This document shows, piece by piece, positions 24,610 through 32,936 of a DNA stretch of 41,338 nt; the stretch's first letter is position 1, and each line of letters begins with the position of its first letter. The DNA lies in assembly GCA_964496755.1 (NCBI GenBank), contig CAZCBD010000001.1, positions 1 to 41,338 on the forward strand, written 5' to 3'. The notes under the pieces are model-generated. The model was not told the DNA's origin. It saw nothing but the letters and a program-made list of their open reading frames with translations, and did not search any database. This DNA comes from CAZCBD01 sp964496755 (GTDB taxonomy: Bacteria > Bacteroidota > Ignavibacteria > Ignavibacteriales > Melioribacteraceae). Position numbers and translations under genes: made by a program.

Positions 24610-26072
24610 TTGAAAAATTAAAATATACTTTAAGGCATACGGCAATTTATAGTTTGGGAAATATTGCAACGAAATTATCGGGTATAATTTTGTTGCCTTT
24701 TTACCTGAAGTATTTATCAGTTGCCGAATATGGAATACAAGATGTTGTTTTTTCCACGGTTTTTGTTTTAACACAATTATTAATTCTTGGCCAGCCTCAT
24801 GCACTCATAAAACATTATACGGATAGAGATTTTGAGTATAAAAAAGGAGTAATATTAAATTCTTCTTTAATTTTTATTGTAATAGTTTCGGGTTCTGTTT
24901 TAATAGGAGCTTTTATATTTGCTGATGTAATTAAAGATTTATTCAACCAGAGTTTAATTACTTTAGAAATAGTTCGATTGATGATTTTAATAACTTTGGT
25001 TAGGATTTTAAATACTTTAATATTAAACTTTTTAAGGGCGGAAGAAAGATCTTTATTTTATGCTTCATCTAATATTTTAAAATTAATAATCAATTTGGTT
25101 TTAAATATCTACTTTATTGCCTATTTACGAATAGGAATAGAAGGAATATTTTACGCATTTATTGCCAGTGAAACATTTCAATTTATTTTAATTTTTTCGT
25201 CTTATTTAAAGAAAATTGAATTTAAAGTTGATTTGAAAATTATAAAAGCTCTTGTAATATTTGGTTTTCCACTGATTTTTTCGGGTTTCACAAACAGTAT
25301 GCTAAATTTTGCAAACAGATATTTGTTGCTGAATTTGGTTGGGGAAATTGAAACAGGCTATTTTGCATTGGCTGCAAAAATCGGAGGCTTTATAAATGTA
25401 TTTTTAGTTCAAGCTTTTTCTCTTAGCATTTTCCCTATAGCATTAAAAATGCTTGGTCGTGAGGGTGATAAAAGATATATGAATAAAGTGTTAAACTATT
25501 ACATGTTTATTCTATTTTGGATTGGCTTATTTATTTCGCTTTTTAGTTTTGAATTAATTGAAGTTTTTTCAAAAAATCCGAAATACAATATTGTGTACAA
25601 AGCTGTTCCGATTATAATTCTCGGTTTTATTTTTCTGGGGGCAAAATCAGTTGTTATTATTAGTTTGTATTTCAAGGGCAAAACCAAAGTGATTGCTTAT
25701 ATTTCTTTTGTAGCTTTGTTGATTAATTTAAGCTTAAATTATTTTTTAATTCCAATATTTAAATTTCAAGGAGCAGCTATCGCTAATCTTTTATCCTTTA
25801 TCGCATTTTTCTTTCTCACTAAACACTTTGCGGATAAAGCTTATAAAATACCTTACGATTTAATTACTGTTCTGAAAGTTCTCGGGTTAAGCACAATATT
25901 ATTTTTTATTCCGATGGTTTTTGCTACATCTGGACTTTTCTTAATTATTCTAAAAATATTTGTATTAATAAGTTTTCCCGTTATAATTTATAAATCCAAT
26001 ATTTTGGAAAAAATTGAAAAAGAAAGAATTAATCAATATCTATTGAAAGCAAAAAAAATAATATTTAAATAA
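24606..26072 (+). CDS. Wzx-type polysaccharide flippase
   Basis: 488 residues with about 12-14 transmembrane helices and very few charged residues between them, as in the polysaccharide-transport branch of the MOP/MATE superfamily. The opening LRHTAIYSLGNIATKLSGIILLPFYLKYLSVAEYGIQD contains the conserved N-terminal helix 1 and the E-Y-G motif typical of Wzx. It would flip undecaprenyl-diphosphate-linked repeat units to the periplasm. It is coupled by ATGA to the restored end of the nucleotidyltransferase and closes the glycan locus. No clear Wzy polymerase or chain-length regulator is found in the window. Confidence 0.9.
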   Translation: MIEKLKYTLRHTAIYSLGNIATKLSGIILLPFYLKYLSVAEYGIQDVVFSTVFVLTQLLILGQPHALIKHYTDRDFEYKKGVILNSSLIFIVIVSGSVLIGAFIFADVIKDLFNQSLITLEIVRLMILITLVRILNTLILNFLRAEERSLFYASSNILKLIINLVLNIYFIAYLRIGIEGIFYAFIASETFQFILIFSSYLKKIEFKVDLKIIKALVIFGFPLIFSGFTNSMLNFANRYLLLNLVGEIETGYFALAAKIGGFINVFLVQAFSLSIFPIALKMLGREGDKRYMNKVLNYYMFILFWIGLFISLFSFELIEVFSKNPKYNIVYKAVPIIILGFIFLGAKSVVIISLYFKGKTKVIAYISFVALLINLSLNYFLIPIFKFQGAAIANLLSFIAFFFLTKHFADKAYKIPYDLITVLKVLGLSTILFFIPMVFATSGLFLIILKIFVLISFPVIIYKSNILEKIEKERINQYLLKAKKIIFK

Positions 26073-26125
26073 CATTACAAAAGAATTAAAATTACGATAT
26101 TTGATTATGAAAAAACAAACTGAGA

Positions 26126-26584
26126 TTGAAATTGAAAAAAGAACAAATTAAAAAAATAAAAAAGATCGCTTTGGTTGCACATGATAATAAAAAGGAAGAA
26201 TTACTTGAGTGGGTAAGATTTAATAAAGAAAATTTGGAAAGACATTTGCTTTACGCTACAGGTACAACAGGCAAATTAATTGAAGATTTGGGTTTGGAAG
26301 TAGAAAAATTGCAAAGTGGACCGCTGGGGGGTGATTTGCAAATAGGGGCAAAAATATCGCAAGGTGAAATTGATTTTTTATTTTTCTTCTGGGATCCGCT
26401 TGAAGCACAGCCCCACGACCCTGATATAAAAGCATTATTAAGAATTGCAATTGTTTGGAATATACCGATTGCATGCAACAGAGCTTCGGCCGATTTTATT
26501 TTTTCGTCAAAATTAATGCACGAAAAATATGAACGAATTGTACCGGATTATGATTCCTATTTGCAAAGGGAAATAAATGTCTGA
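26126..26584 (+). CDS. mgsA: Methylglyoxal synthase
   Basis: 152 residues matching MgsA throughout: KIALVAHDNKKEELLEWV (about 12-29), LYATGTTGKLIED (about 41-53), GPLGGDLQIGAKI (about 65-77) and FFWDPLEAQPHDPDIKALLR (about 89-108). The enzyme converts dihydroxyacetone phosphate to methylglyoxal, a bypass when phosphate is scarce or sugar phosphates accumulate. The GDLQIG Asp and the DPLEAQPHD Asp/His are the catalytic group. The start is uncertain: the annotated codon is TTG (another TTG lies two codons on), and the only upstream ATG (26107) is in another frame. It overlaps queH by eight bases. Confidence 0.92.
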   Translation: MKLKKEQIKKIKKIALVAHDNKKEELLEWVRFNKENLERHLLYATGTTGKLIEDLGLEVEKLQSGPLGGDLQIGAKISQGEIDFLFFFWDPLEAQPHDPDIKALLRIAIVWNIPIACNRASADFIFSSKLMHEKYERIVPDYDSYLQREINV

Positions 26585-27161
26585 AAACAAAAAAATATTA
26601 GTTCATATGTGTTGTGCGCCTTGTGCCGCACCTTCGGTAGAAAAATTGATGTTGGATGAATATGAAGTGGTTTTATATTTCTGTAATAGTAATATTTATC
26701 CGCATGAAGAATACTTAATGCGATTTGATAGTGCAAAAAAATTGGCAAAAATAATTAATGTAGAAATAAAAGAAGATGATTATAATCACGATTTATGGCT
26801 TGAAAAAATAAGAGGATTTGAGTCTGAACCGGAAAAGGGCAAACGTTGCGATATTTGTTTTGATTTTAGTTTAGCCTGCACAGCGGCTTTGGCTGATGAA
26901 CTTGATATTCCCTTTTTTACAACTACTTTAACTTTAAGTCCACATAAAGTTTCAAAGCGAATATTTGAGTTAGGTAATAAATACTCCAAATATTTACCTT
27001 TCAATTTTAAAAAGAAAAACGGATTCTTAAGAAGCTTGCAGTTAAGTGAAGAATATAATTTGTATAGACAAAAATACTGTGGATGCGAATTTAGTTTAGC
27101 CGATATGAAAAAAAGAGAAAAAAGTAAAAAAGAGAAAAAAGTAAAAAAGAGAAAAAAGTAA
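26577..27161 (+). CDS. queH: Epoxyqueuosine reductase QueH
   Basis: 194 residues of the DUF208/QueH family. Residues 8-20 (LVHMCCAPCAAPS) give the CC-x2-C cluster, GKRCDICFDF near 79-88 and YCGCEFSL near 164-171 give the remaining conserved cysteines, which hold an iron-sulfur cluster and a second metal site. FTTTLTLSPHKVSKRIFELG is a further family segment. QueH reduces epoxyqueuosine to queuosine in tRNA, an alternative to the cobalamin-dependent QueG. The C-terminus (KKREKSKKEKKVKKRKK) is encoded by a 17-bp tandem repeat and is unlike the normal family end. It overlaps mgsA by eight bases. Confidence 0.92.
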   Translation: MSENKKILVHMCCAPCAAPSVEKLMLDEYEVVLYFCNSNIYPHEEYLMRFDSAKKLAKIINVEIKEDDYNHDLWLEKIRGFESEPEKGKRCDICFDFSLACTAALADELDIPFFTTTLTLSPHKVSKRIFELGNKYSKYLPFNFKKKNGFLRSLQLSEEYNLYRQKYCGCEFSLADMKKREKSKKEKKVKKRKK

Positions 27162-27163
27162 AA
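27113..27163. repeat. 17-bp tandem repeat (three copies) at the queH stop codon
   Basis: The unit AAGAGAAAAAAGTAAAA is repeated exactly at 27113-27129, 27130-27146 and 27147-27163. Because 17 is not a multiple of three, each copy is read in a different frame. The TAA in the unit is in frame only in the third copy, where it forms the queH stop. Confidence 0.85.
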
Positions 27164-27187
27164 AAATAAATCTAAAACAGATAAATA

Positions 27188-27748
27188 CTAAAATTGATTT
27201 CGAAGTAAACTAAATAATTTAACATCAAGAAATTTATTGTTAAAATAAATATATTCCCTCAAGATTCCTTCATACAAAAAATTATTTTTTTCTAAAAGAC
27301 TTTGCGATGCAATATTATCAAGTAATGTTCGTGCTTCAATTCTATTAACATCCATCATCAGAAAAGCAAATTTCACAATTTCAATTAATGCCTCGGTCAT
27401 TAAACCCTTTCGCCAATAATCCTTTGATAATACAAAACCCACTTCAGTTCGCTTATTTTCTATGTCCCAATATAAAAATCCAATGGTGCCTATTATTTTA
27501 CTTTCTGATTTTAATTCAATTCCCCAACTGGATGGTTGGGCATCAATATATGATTGAGTAATTTGATAAATAAATTCTTGAGTGTCTTCAAGTGATTTAT
27601 GAGTTGGCCAGCTTAAATATTTTGTTACTTCATTATTTGACGCATACTCGAAAATATCATTACAATCGGAAAGAAAAATTTTTCGTAAGATTAATCTTTC
27701 GGTTTCTAATGTTGGTAATTCTCTAAATAGTTTAATTTCTTTTGGCAT
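27188..27748 (-). CDS. GNAT N-acetyltransferase, RimJ/RimL-like
   Basis: 186 residues. ETERLILRKIFLSDCNDIFEYASN (about 15-38) is the usual opening of RimJ/RimL-type GNAT proteins; VGFVLSKDYWRKGLMTEALIEIVKFAF (about 107-133) contains the acetyl-CoA-binding loop (here Y-W-R-K-G-L-M-T, a variant of R/Q-x-x-G-x-G/A); NRIEARTLLDNIASQSLLEK and NNFLYEGILREY finish the domain. These enzymes acetylate N-termini of ribosomal proteins or small amines; the substrate is not readable. It converges with queH, the stops 26 bases apart, with no terminator visible between them. It diverges from the Trm112-like gene. Confidence 0.85.
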   Translation of the reverse strand: MPKEIKLFRELPTLETERLILRKIFLSDCNDIFEYASNNEVTKYLSWPTHKSLEDTQEFIYQITQSYIDAQPSSWGIELKSESKIIGTIGFLYWDIENKRTEVGFVLSKDYWRKGLMTEALIEIVKFAFLMMDVNRIEARTLLDNIASQSLLEKNNFLYEGILREYIYFNNKFLDVKLFSLLRNQF

Positions 27749-27842
27749 AATTAATTTTATTTTTTATTCAATATATTAATTACTTGATAATTAAACATCA
27801 AATTGTTTATATACTTTTTTGAAAAAAATTAATAAAGTAGTG

Positions 27843-28034
27843 ATGAGAAACGAATTAATTGAAATACTTTGTTGTCCAGAATGTAAAGCTGATTTGAAAT
27901 TGATTGATAACAGGCTGATTTCTACTAATCCGGAGTGCAGAAGGGCTTATCGTGTTGAAGATAATATTCCGATTATGCTTGTTGATGAAGCGGAAATTCT
28001 TTCTATCGACGAATGGGAAAAAATAATGAAATAA
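27843..28034 (+). CDS. Trm112-like zinc-binding protein (UPF0434/YcaR type)
   Basis: 63 residues from the ATG at 27843, which follows AAAG at a suitable distance; a TTG at 27819 would add eight residues outside the family. The sequence begins MRNELIEILCCPECKADLKL, then NPECRRAYRVEDNIPIMLVDEA, the entire Trm112/UPF0434 domain, with CPEC and one further Cys for metal binding. In eukaryotes Trm112 activates methyltransferases; in bacteria the small proteins are of uncertain function, often next to lipid A or sugar genes. It precedes clpX with a 220-base gap. Confidence 0.85.
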   Translation: MRNELIEILCCPECKADLKLIDNRLISTNPECRRAYRVEDNIPIMLVDEAEILSIDEWEKIMK

Positions 28035-28147
28035 GATTTTTTAACTGTTAAATGGCTTCAAGAAATAAAAACAATTTCAAATAAACTATTAACAAAACAA
28101 CTTCTGCTTTTAAGGATAAAGCCGTATATTTGATAATTAAAATTATA

Positions 28148-28168
28148 AATACTTTGCAATAAAGTATT
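28148..28168. promoter_or_regulatory. 8-bp inverted repeat upstream of clpX
   Basis: AATACTTT (28148-28155), five bases, AAAGTATT (28161-28168). It lies about 90 bases before the clpX start in a 220-base non-coding spacer. TATATTTG at 28125-28132, just upstream, fits the Bacteroidota -7 consensus TAnnTTTG, so the dyad could be an operator near the transcription start. Low-complexity chance is possible. Confidence 0.3.
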
Positions 28169-28254
28169 GTACACAAATAATTAAGTAATAGATAAATTCG
28201 AAAATTGAGAAACTCGATTTTTAACGAATACCGAAAATATCTGAAAAGGTGAAA

Positions 28255-29511
28255 ATGACTGACACAAATGAAAAGAAAATAATAAAATGTTCTTTTTGCG
28301 GAAGAACAAATGAAGAAGTTGCCAGTATGGTTGCAGGGCCGGACGCATACATTTGCGATTCGTGTATTATGGCAAGTGTTGATATTTTAAGAAATGATTT
28401 GGCAGCAATAAATAAATCAAAAAGAAGCGAAAAACTAACCACACCGGCTGATATAAAACGAAAACTGGATGAGCATGTTATAGGTCAAGATAAAGCTAAG
28501 AAATCCCTTGCTGTTGCAGTTTATAATCATTACAAAAGAATTATGCAAACTAATGACGAGTTTAGCGGTTTAGATGATGTGGAAATTGAAAAAAGTAATG
28601 TATTGTTAATTGGTCCTACAGGGGTTGGTAAGACATTAATTGCAAAAACCTTGTCGAAAATTTTAGATGTACCGTTTGCAATTGCCGATGCTACCACAAT
28701 TACAGAAGCAGGTTATGTTGGCGATGATGTTGAAACTGTTTTAGTAAGATTACTTCAAGCTTCGGATTATAATTTGGAAAAAGCGGAAAAAGGAATTATT
28801 TATATTGACGAAATCGATAAAATAGCCAGAAAGAGTGAATCTTCATCCATTACAAGAGATGTGTCCGGTGAAGGAGTTCAGCAGGCATTACTTAAAATCT
28901 TAGAAGGCACTATTTCGGGAGTTCCACCCAAAGGAGGCAGAAAACATCCCGAACAAAAATTAATTAATGTTGATACAAAAAATATTTTGTTTATTTGTGG
29001 TGGTGCTTTCGATGGAATAGAACCTATTATTGCTAAACGAATAAATACAAGCACGATGGGGTTTGGTGGAAATCCGATAAATAAAAAATCTTTAGACCAG
29101 GATGAACTTTTTAGTTTGGTTCAACCGGAAGATTTATTGAAATTCGGATTAATTCCGGAATTGATTGGAAGATTACCTGTAATTTCGCCTTTGCATTCAC
29201 TAAATGAAGAGGCACTAAAAAATATTTTAACACAACCAAAGAATGCAATATTTAAACAATTCAAAAAATTATTTGAGCTTGAAAATATTGATCTTGAATT
29301 TGATCCTTTGGCTGTTGATGCAATCGTTAAAAAAGCAATTGAAAGAAAAACAGGTGCCAGAGCTTTGCGTTCAATTGTTGAGGAATTTATGATAGATATT
29401 ATGTACGAAGTACCCTCTTTGGATAATGTGGAAAAATGTATAATTACCGGTGATACTGTGCTTAAAGGCTCAAAGCCTATCTATATTGAAAAGGATAAAA
29501 AATCAGCTTAA
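28255..29511 (+). CDS. clpX: ATP-dependent Clp protease ATP-binding subunit ClpX
   Basis: 418 residues from the ATG at 28255, preceded by AAAAGG; a GTG two codons earlier is less likely. The N-terminal zinc-binding domain has CSFCGRTNEEV and YICDSC. The AAA+ module has Walker A GPTGVGKT, the pore loop GYVGDDVE, Walker B GIIYIDEIDKI, and the ISGVPPKGGRKHP and FICGGAFDGIE segments, then LIPELIGRLPV and ERKTGARALRSI (sensor-2 Arg). ClpX unfolds tagged proteins and passes them to ClpP. No clpP gene is adjacent, which is unusual compared with the common clpP-clpX order. A terminator follows at 29532. Confidence 0.96.
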   Translation: MTDTNEKKIIKCSFCGRTNEEVASMVAGPDAYICDSCIMASVDILRNDLAAINKSKRSEKLTTPADIKRKLDEHVIGQDKAKKSLAVAVYNHYKRIMQTNDEFSGLDDVEIEKSNVLLIGPTGVGKTLIAKTLSKILDVPFAIADATTITEAGYVGDDVETVLVRLLQASDYNLEKAEKGIIYIDEIDKIARKSESSSITRDVSGEGVQQALLKILEGTISGVPPKGGRKHPEQKLINVDTKNILFICGGAFDGIEPIIAKRINTSTMGFGGNPINKKSLDQDELFSLVQPEDLLKFGLIPELIGRLPVISPLHSLNEEALKNILTQPKNAIFKQFKKLFELENIDLEFDPLAVDAIVKKAIERKTGARALRSIVEEFMIDIMYEVPSLDNVEKCIITGDTVLKGSKPIYIEKDKKSA

Positions 29512-29531
29512 TAACAATTTTGTTTATAATC

Positions 29532-29557
29532 GGCAGCTTTTTGCTGCCTCCTTTTTT
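29532..29557 (+). terminator. Rho-independent terminator of clpX
   Basis: GGCAGC (29532-29537), five T, GCTGCC (29543-29548), then TCC and a run of T. It lies 20 bases after the clpX stop. Confidence 0.85.
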
Positions 29558-29872
29558 ATAAGGATAAAGAATTCCGTAAGTATTAACCTATCTTGTAATG
29601 AAATTTTTTAACGTTTTTTTTGAAATAAACCTGTATCATTTATTTAATTCCGAATTTAATTATGAAGAATTAAATAATAAGTTGAAAATAACAATCGGGA
29701 AATAATTCAACCTAATAATTGAAATTGCACGCGATGTTTTTTTTAATTTATCAAAAGAAATCAAACCTTGATTGTACGGATATAAGGCAAATAAAGATTT
29801 TTCAATCAAATTAAATACTGAAATAATAATTTTAGTGTGAAGTAAAATATTAATATACAATTAGGTAAAGTA
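29558..29872. other. AT-rich intergenic region, possible gene remnant
   Basis: No supported gene. A plus-strand frame beginning at the ATG at 29598 reads 35 codons (MKFFNVFFEINLYHLFNSEF and on) to a TAA at 29703-29705; after it the same frame continues to about 29841 with only two further stops and ordinary-looking codons, which could be a decayed gene. A 66-codon minus-strand frame (29860-29660) is similarly unconvincing. No ribosome-binding site supports either. Confidence 0.25.
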
Positions 29873-30530
29873 ATGAGTCTGAAGAAAATCAAAATCGAAA
29901 ATTCAAATGAAAATGTAATTATAGGGAAAATTTTATGCGTTGGGAAAAATTATGCAGATCACGCAAAAGAAATGGGGGGCAGTGTTCCGAGTGAGCCGAT
30001 AATTTTTTCTAAAACCAATTCGTCGGTAATATTTAATAACGAAAAAGTTATTTATCCAGATCATACTAATTCATTGCATTATGAAGCGGAACTTGTTTTA
30101 TATATTGGTAAAGATATTTCAAAAGTCGATATAAAGGAAGCGGAAGAGGCTATAGCCGGTTATGCAGCCGGTTTGGATATGACTTTAAGGGATTTACAAT
30201 ATTCGTTGCGAGAAANNNNNNNNNNCCCTTTCTAAATGTTTTGATACTTCGGCGGTGTTGGGAAATTTCATTCTGAAATCGGATTATGAAATTACAGGTG
30301 ATGAAGATTTGAAATTATATTTGAATAATATTGAAAAACAAAACGCAAAATTAAATACAATGATTTTTAGTCCTGCCGAATTGGTTAAATATATTTCGAA
30401 CAGGATATCATTGGAAAAGGGAGATTTAATATTTACGGGTACGCCGGCAGGAGTTGGTGAAACCCAAAAAGGCGATAAATTGAAGGTGGAAATTTCAAAT
30501 ATTCCTATCCTAGAAACAGAAATTATTTAG
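29873..30530 (+). CDS. FAH-family hydrolase (FAHD1/acylpyruvase-like), interrupted by an assembly gap
   Basis: One gene of roughly 220 residues split by ten N. Before the gap: IIGKILCVGKNYADHAKEMG, EPIIFSKTNSSVI and HYEAELVLYIGKDI, the metal-binding Glu region, then GLDMTLRDLQ. After the gap the true frame is one base off the written one: LSKCFDTSAVLGNFILKS and on to LIFTGTPAGVGE and a TAG at 30530. The family normally has KGxPWxxxKxFD here, so the real gap holds about a dozen to 18 bases, a multiple of three. Members hydrolyse acylpyruvates or decarboxylate oxaloacetate with Mg or Mn. An internal start after the gap is an artefact. EVE gene follows 15 bases later. Confidence 0.88.
30216..30225. 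other. Scaffold gap (10 N)
   Basis: Ten N inside the FAH-family gene. Restoring the protein frame needs a gap length that is a multiple of three, so ten is a placeholder value, not a measured distance. Confidence 0.95.
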
Positions 30531-30545
30531 TCGGAAAGAGGAAAA

Positions 30546-31025
30546 ATGAAGTATTGGTTAATGAAAACAGAACCGTCAGTATATTCTATCGAGGATTTAA
30601 AAAATTCAAAAGAACAAAAAACTTGTTGGGAAGGTGTTAGAAATTATCAGGCCAGAAATTTTATGCGCGATGAAATGAAATTAGGAGATAAAGTTATTTT
30701 CTATCACAGTAACACAAAGCCACCGGCAGCTGTAGCTGTTTGTGAAGTTTGCAAAGAAAGTTATCCTGATTTTACCGCATTTGATAAAAACTCTAAATAT
30801 TATGATCCCAAAAGCAAAAAAGATTCCCCTGTTTGGTTTATGGTCGATTTGAAATTTGTTGAAGAATTTTCCAACTATGTATCGCTTGATGCAATGAAGA
30901 AAATGGAAGAATTGCAAAGTATGAAATTATTGCAAAAAGGGAATAGACTATCGGTAATGCCAATAACTAAAAAAGAATTTGAAATAATTGTAAATGAAGG
31001 CAAAAAATCTAACTTTAAAAGTTAG
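30546..31025 (+). CDS. EVE domain-containing protein
   Basis: 159 residues, a single EVE (PUA-like) domain: YWLMKTEPSVYSIEDL (3-18), WEGVRNYQARNFMRDEMKLGDKVIFYHS (28-55), and DSPVWFMVDLKFVEEF (about 93-108) are all family segments, matching the thymocyte nuclear protein 1 branch. EVE domains bind modified bases in DNA or RNA and some accompany restriction or defence genes; others are housekeeping. Nothing defensive lies next to it here. GAGG six bases ahead of the ATG supports the start. It probably shares a transcript with the FAH-family gene. Confidence 0.92.
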   Translation: MKYWLMKTEPSVYSIEDLKNSKEQKTCWEGVRNYQARNFMRDEMKLGDKVIFYHSNTKPPAAVAVCEVCKESYPDFTAFDKNSKYYDPKSKKDSPVWFMVDLKFVEEFSNYVSLDAMKKMEELQSMKLLQKGNRLSVMPITKKEFEIIVNEGKKSNFKS

Positions 31026-31064
31026 AAAACGTCAAATAAAGATGAAATAAAATGAAAAAATAAA

Positions 31065-32936
31065 ATGAAAAAAAATATTTTTAATATGAAAATTGTATTC
31101 ATTTTACTATTGATTGTAGCTTGTTCTGATAATAAGTTTAATGAAACTATTCCAACCGAAAACTTTTTTAAACAACCGAAATTTCAAGCAGTTAAAATTT
31201 CGCCGGACGGTAAATTTTTTAGCTACATTGAAAATTCCGATTCTGTTGTTTTTTTATTTGTTAAATCAACAGAAGAACCTTTTAAAACAATTTCAAAAAG
31301 TAAATTTAACTCGGTAAAAAAATATTATTGGTCATTGGAAAATGATCNNNNNNNNNNTCATCTTGAAAGCTTAATAGTTGAAAATCTAAAAAAAACCACC
31401 AAAATCATTTATGAGAATTGTTTTAAGTTACAGGTAATTGATATAATACATCAAAAAAAAGACGAGATTTTATTAGCAATTCAAAAACGTAAAGAAAGTA
31501 CCTTGGATGTTTTTCGGATTAATTATAAAATGAATTCAAAAAAATTAGTTTTGAAAAACGATAGGAACCTAGTTTCGTTTTTAGCCGATCACAAGGGAAA
31601 ATTAAGAGTTGCAATTGGAATTAGCGGTTTAACTCGATTTGTTTTTTATAAACAAACCGAAGATTCTAATTTTGAAAATTTGTTTGTTTCCGAATTCGAT
31701 AATTATGTTAACCCGCTCTTTTTTGATTCCAATAATACCGATTTAATATTTCTAACTAATTTAAATAGAGATAAAATAAGTTTAGTTAAATACAGTGCAA
31801 CAGAAAAAAAGGAATTAAACGAATTATATAATGATAACGATGTGGATATTGAAGGAGCATATTTTTCGGAAAAACACAAAACTGTTTCAGGAATATATTT
31901 GAACAAAGAAGAATATAAGCAGATAATTTTTTTGGATGAATGGGCAAAGGTAGAGAATATTCTTGAAAATAAATTTTCAAATTATTCTTTTTTAATTGAA
32001 AGCTGCGATACCAGTGAAAATAAGTTTATTGTTAAAATATTTAACAATAAAGTATATGCGAAGTATTTGTTAGTTAATCTTGAGAACTCGGAGGTCAAAC
32101 TTTTATTGGATGCTATGCCGTGGCTTAAAGAATCAAAACTAGCTGATACCGAACCTATTTCAATTAAATCGAGAGACGGTTTATTATTAACTGGCTATTT
32201 AACTCTTCCCAAAGGTAAGAGTAAAAAGTTGCCTACAATTATTTATCCTCATGCTGGGCCTTGGTTAAGAGATAAAAATATTTACAACAGTCAGGTGCAG
32301 TATTTTGCAAATAGAGGATTTGCTGCAGTACAAATTAATTATAGAGGATCCAAAGGATTTGGTAAAGAGTTTTTGCAAATGGGATATAAACAATGGGGTG
32401 ATGCTATTCAATATGATATTGCAGACGCTGCAAATTGGGTTATTGAACAAGGAATTGCCGATAAAAATAGGATTGCAATAATTGGATATTCTTTTGGAGG
32501 ATATTCTGCACTAATGAACATTATTAATGAGCCTGATTTGTATTCATGTGCTGTAGTAATTTCCGGTATTTCGGATTTATTGGGATTTTTAAATTCTGTG
32601 CCAGCAGATTGGGAGCCGTTTAGAAAAATTTTGGCAGAAAGAATAGGGGATCCATATAAAGATATTGAATTGTTGAAGAGTTTTTCCCCTTTGTATAATG
32701 TCAAAAAAATTGAGGTGCCTATTTTTATTATACATGGCGTTAAGGACAAAAAAGTAAGTATTAAACAGATAAAGAAATTTGTTGCTAAGTTGAAAGAAAA
32801 TAATAATGATGTTGAGTTTTTGATGTTAAATGAATCGCACTCAATAAGGGATAAAAAAACTTATGCCAAATTAAATGAAAAAATTTTACTGTTCTTGAAA
32901 AATAAATTATTATTAGAAAACAAATTTGGTTTATGA
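31065..32936 (+). CDS. S9-family (prolyl oligopeptidase-like) serine peptidase lipoprotein, with an assembly gap
   Basis: About 623 residues as written, with ten N near residue 95. A lipobox (LLIVACSD) puts the lipidated Cys at about 20; a second ATG seven codons on (MKIVFILLLIVACSD) is also possible. Residues to about 370 form the beta-propeller part, starting with the IxPDGKxxxY-type repeat (ISPDGKFFSYIE). The C-terminal alpha/beta-hydrolase domain has PHAGPWLRDKN and NYRGSKGFGKEF, the nucleophile elbow GYSFGGYSALM, the Asp in HGVKDKKVS and the His in NESHSI. It cleaves peptides or acylaminoacyl residues in the periplasm or at the surface. Its stop overlaps the next ATG (ATGATG). Confidence 0.9.
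   Translation: MKKNIFNMKIVFILLLIVACSDNKFNETIPTENFFKQPKFQAVKISPDGKFFSYIENSDSVVFLFVKSTEEPFKTISKSKFNSVKKYYWSLENDXXXXHLESLIVENLKKTTKIIYENCFKLQVIDIIHQKKDEILLAIQKRKESTLDVFRINYKMNSKKLVLKNDRNLVSFLADHKGKLRVAIGISGLTRFVFYKQTEDSNFENLFVSEFDNYVNPLFFDSNNTDLIFLTNLNRDKISLVKYSATEKKELNELYNDNDVDIEGAYFSEKHKTVSGIYLNKEEYKQIIFLDEWAKVENILENKFSNYSFLIESCDTSENKFIVKIFNNKVYAKYLLVNLENSEVKLLLDAMPWLKESKLADTEPISIKSRDGLLLTGYLTLPKGKSKKLPTIIYPHAGPWLRDKNIYNSQVQYFANRGFAAVQINYRGSKGFGKEFLQMGYKQWGDAIQYDIADAANWVIEQGIADKNRIAIIGYSFGGYSALMNIINEPDLYSCAVVISGISDLLGFLNSVPADWEPFRKILAERIGDPYKDIELLKSFSPLYNVKKIEVPIFIIHGVKDKKVSIKQIKKFVAKLKENNNDVEFLMLNESHSIRDKKTYAKLNEKILLFLKNKLLLENKFGL
31348..31357. other. Scaffold gap (10 N)
   Basis: Ten N inside the S9 peptidase gene. 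The frame is kept across it, but the family normally has more residues between the propeller W-x-x-D segment and the HLESL-like strand, so some sequence is probably missing. Confidence 0.95.

Noticed and set aside
24529..24804. Minus-strand frame over the flippase start
   Set aside because: Shadow frame of the plus-strand nucleotidyltransferase and flippase genes, with no ribosome-binding site and no motif.
27113..27163. Repeat tract as a CRISPR array
   Set aside because: The copies are direct and adjacent without spacers, so it is a minisatellite.
29660..29860. Minus-strand frame of 66 codons in the clpX-FAH spacer
   Set aside because: No start-site support and no recognisable motif; the plus strand shows an equally weak frame.
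30255..30530. Separate gene starting after the N gap
   Set aside because: It is the C-terminal half of the FAH-family gene, and the apparent start lies inside the conserved domain.
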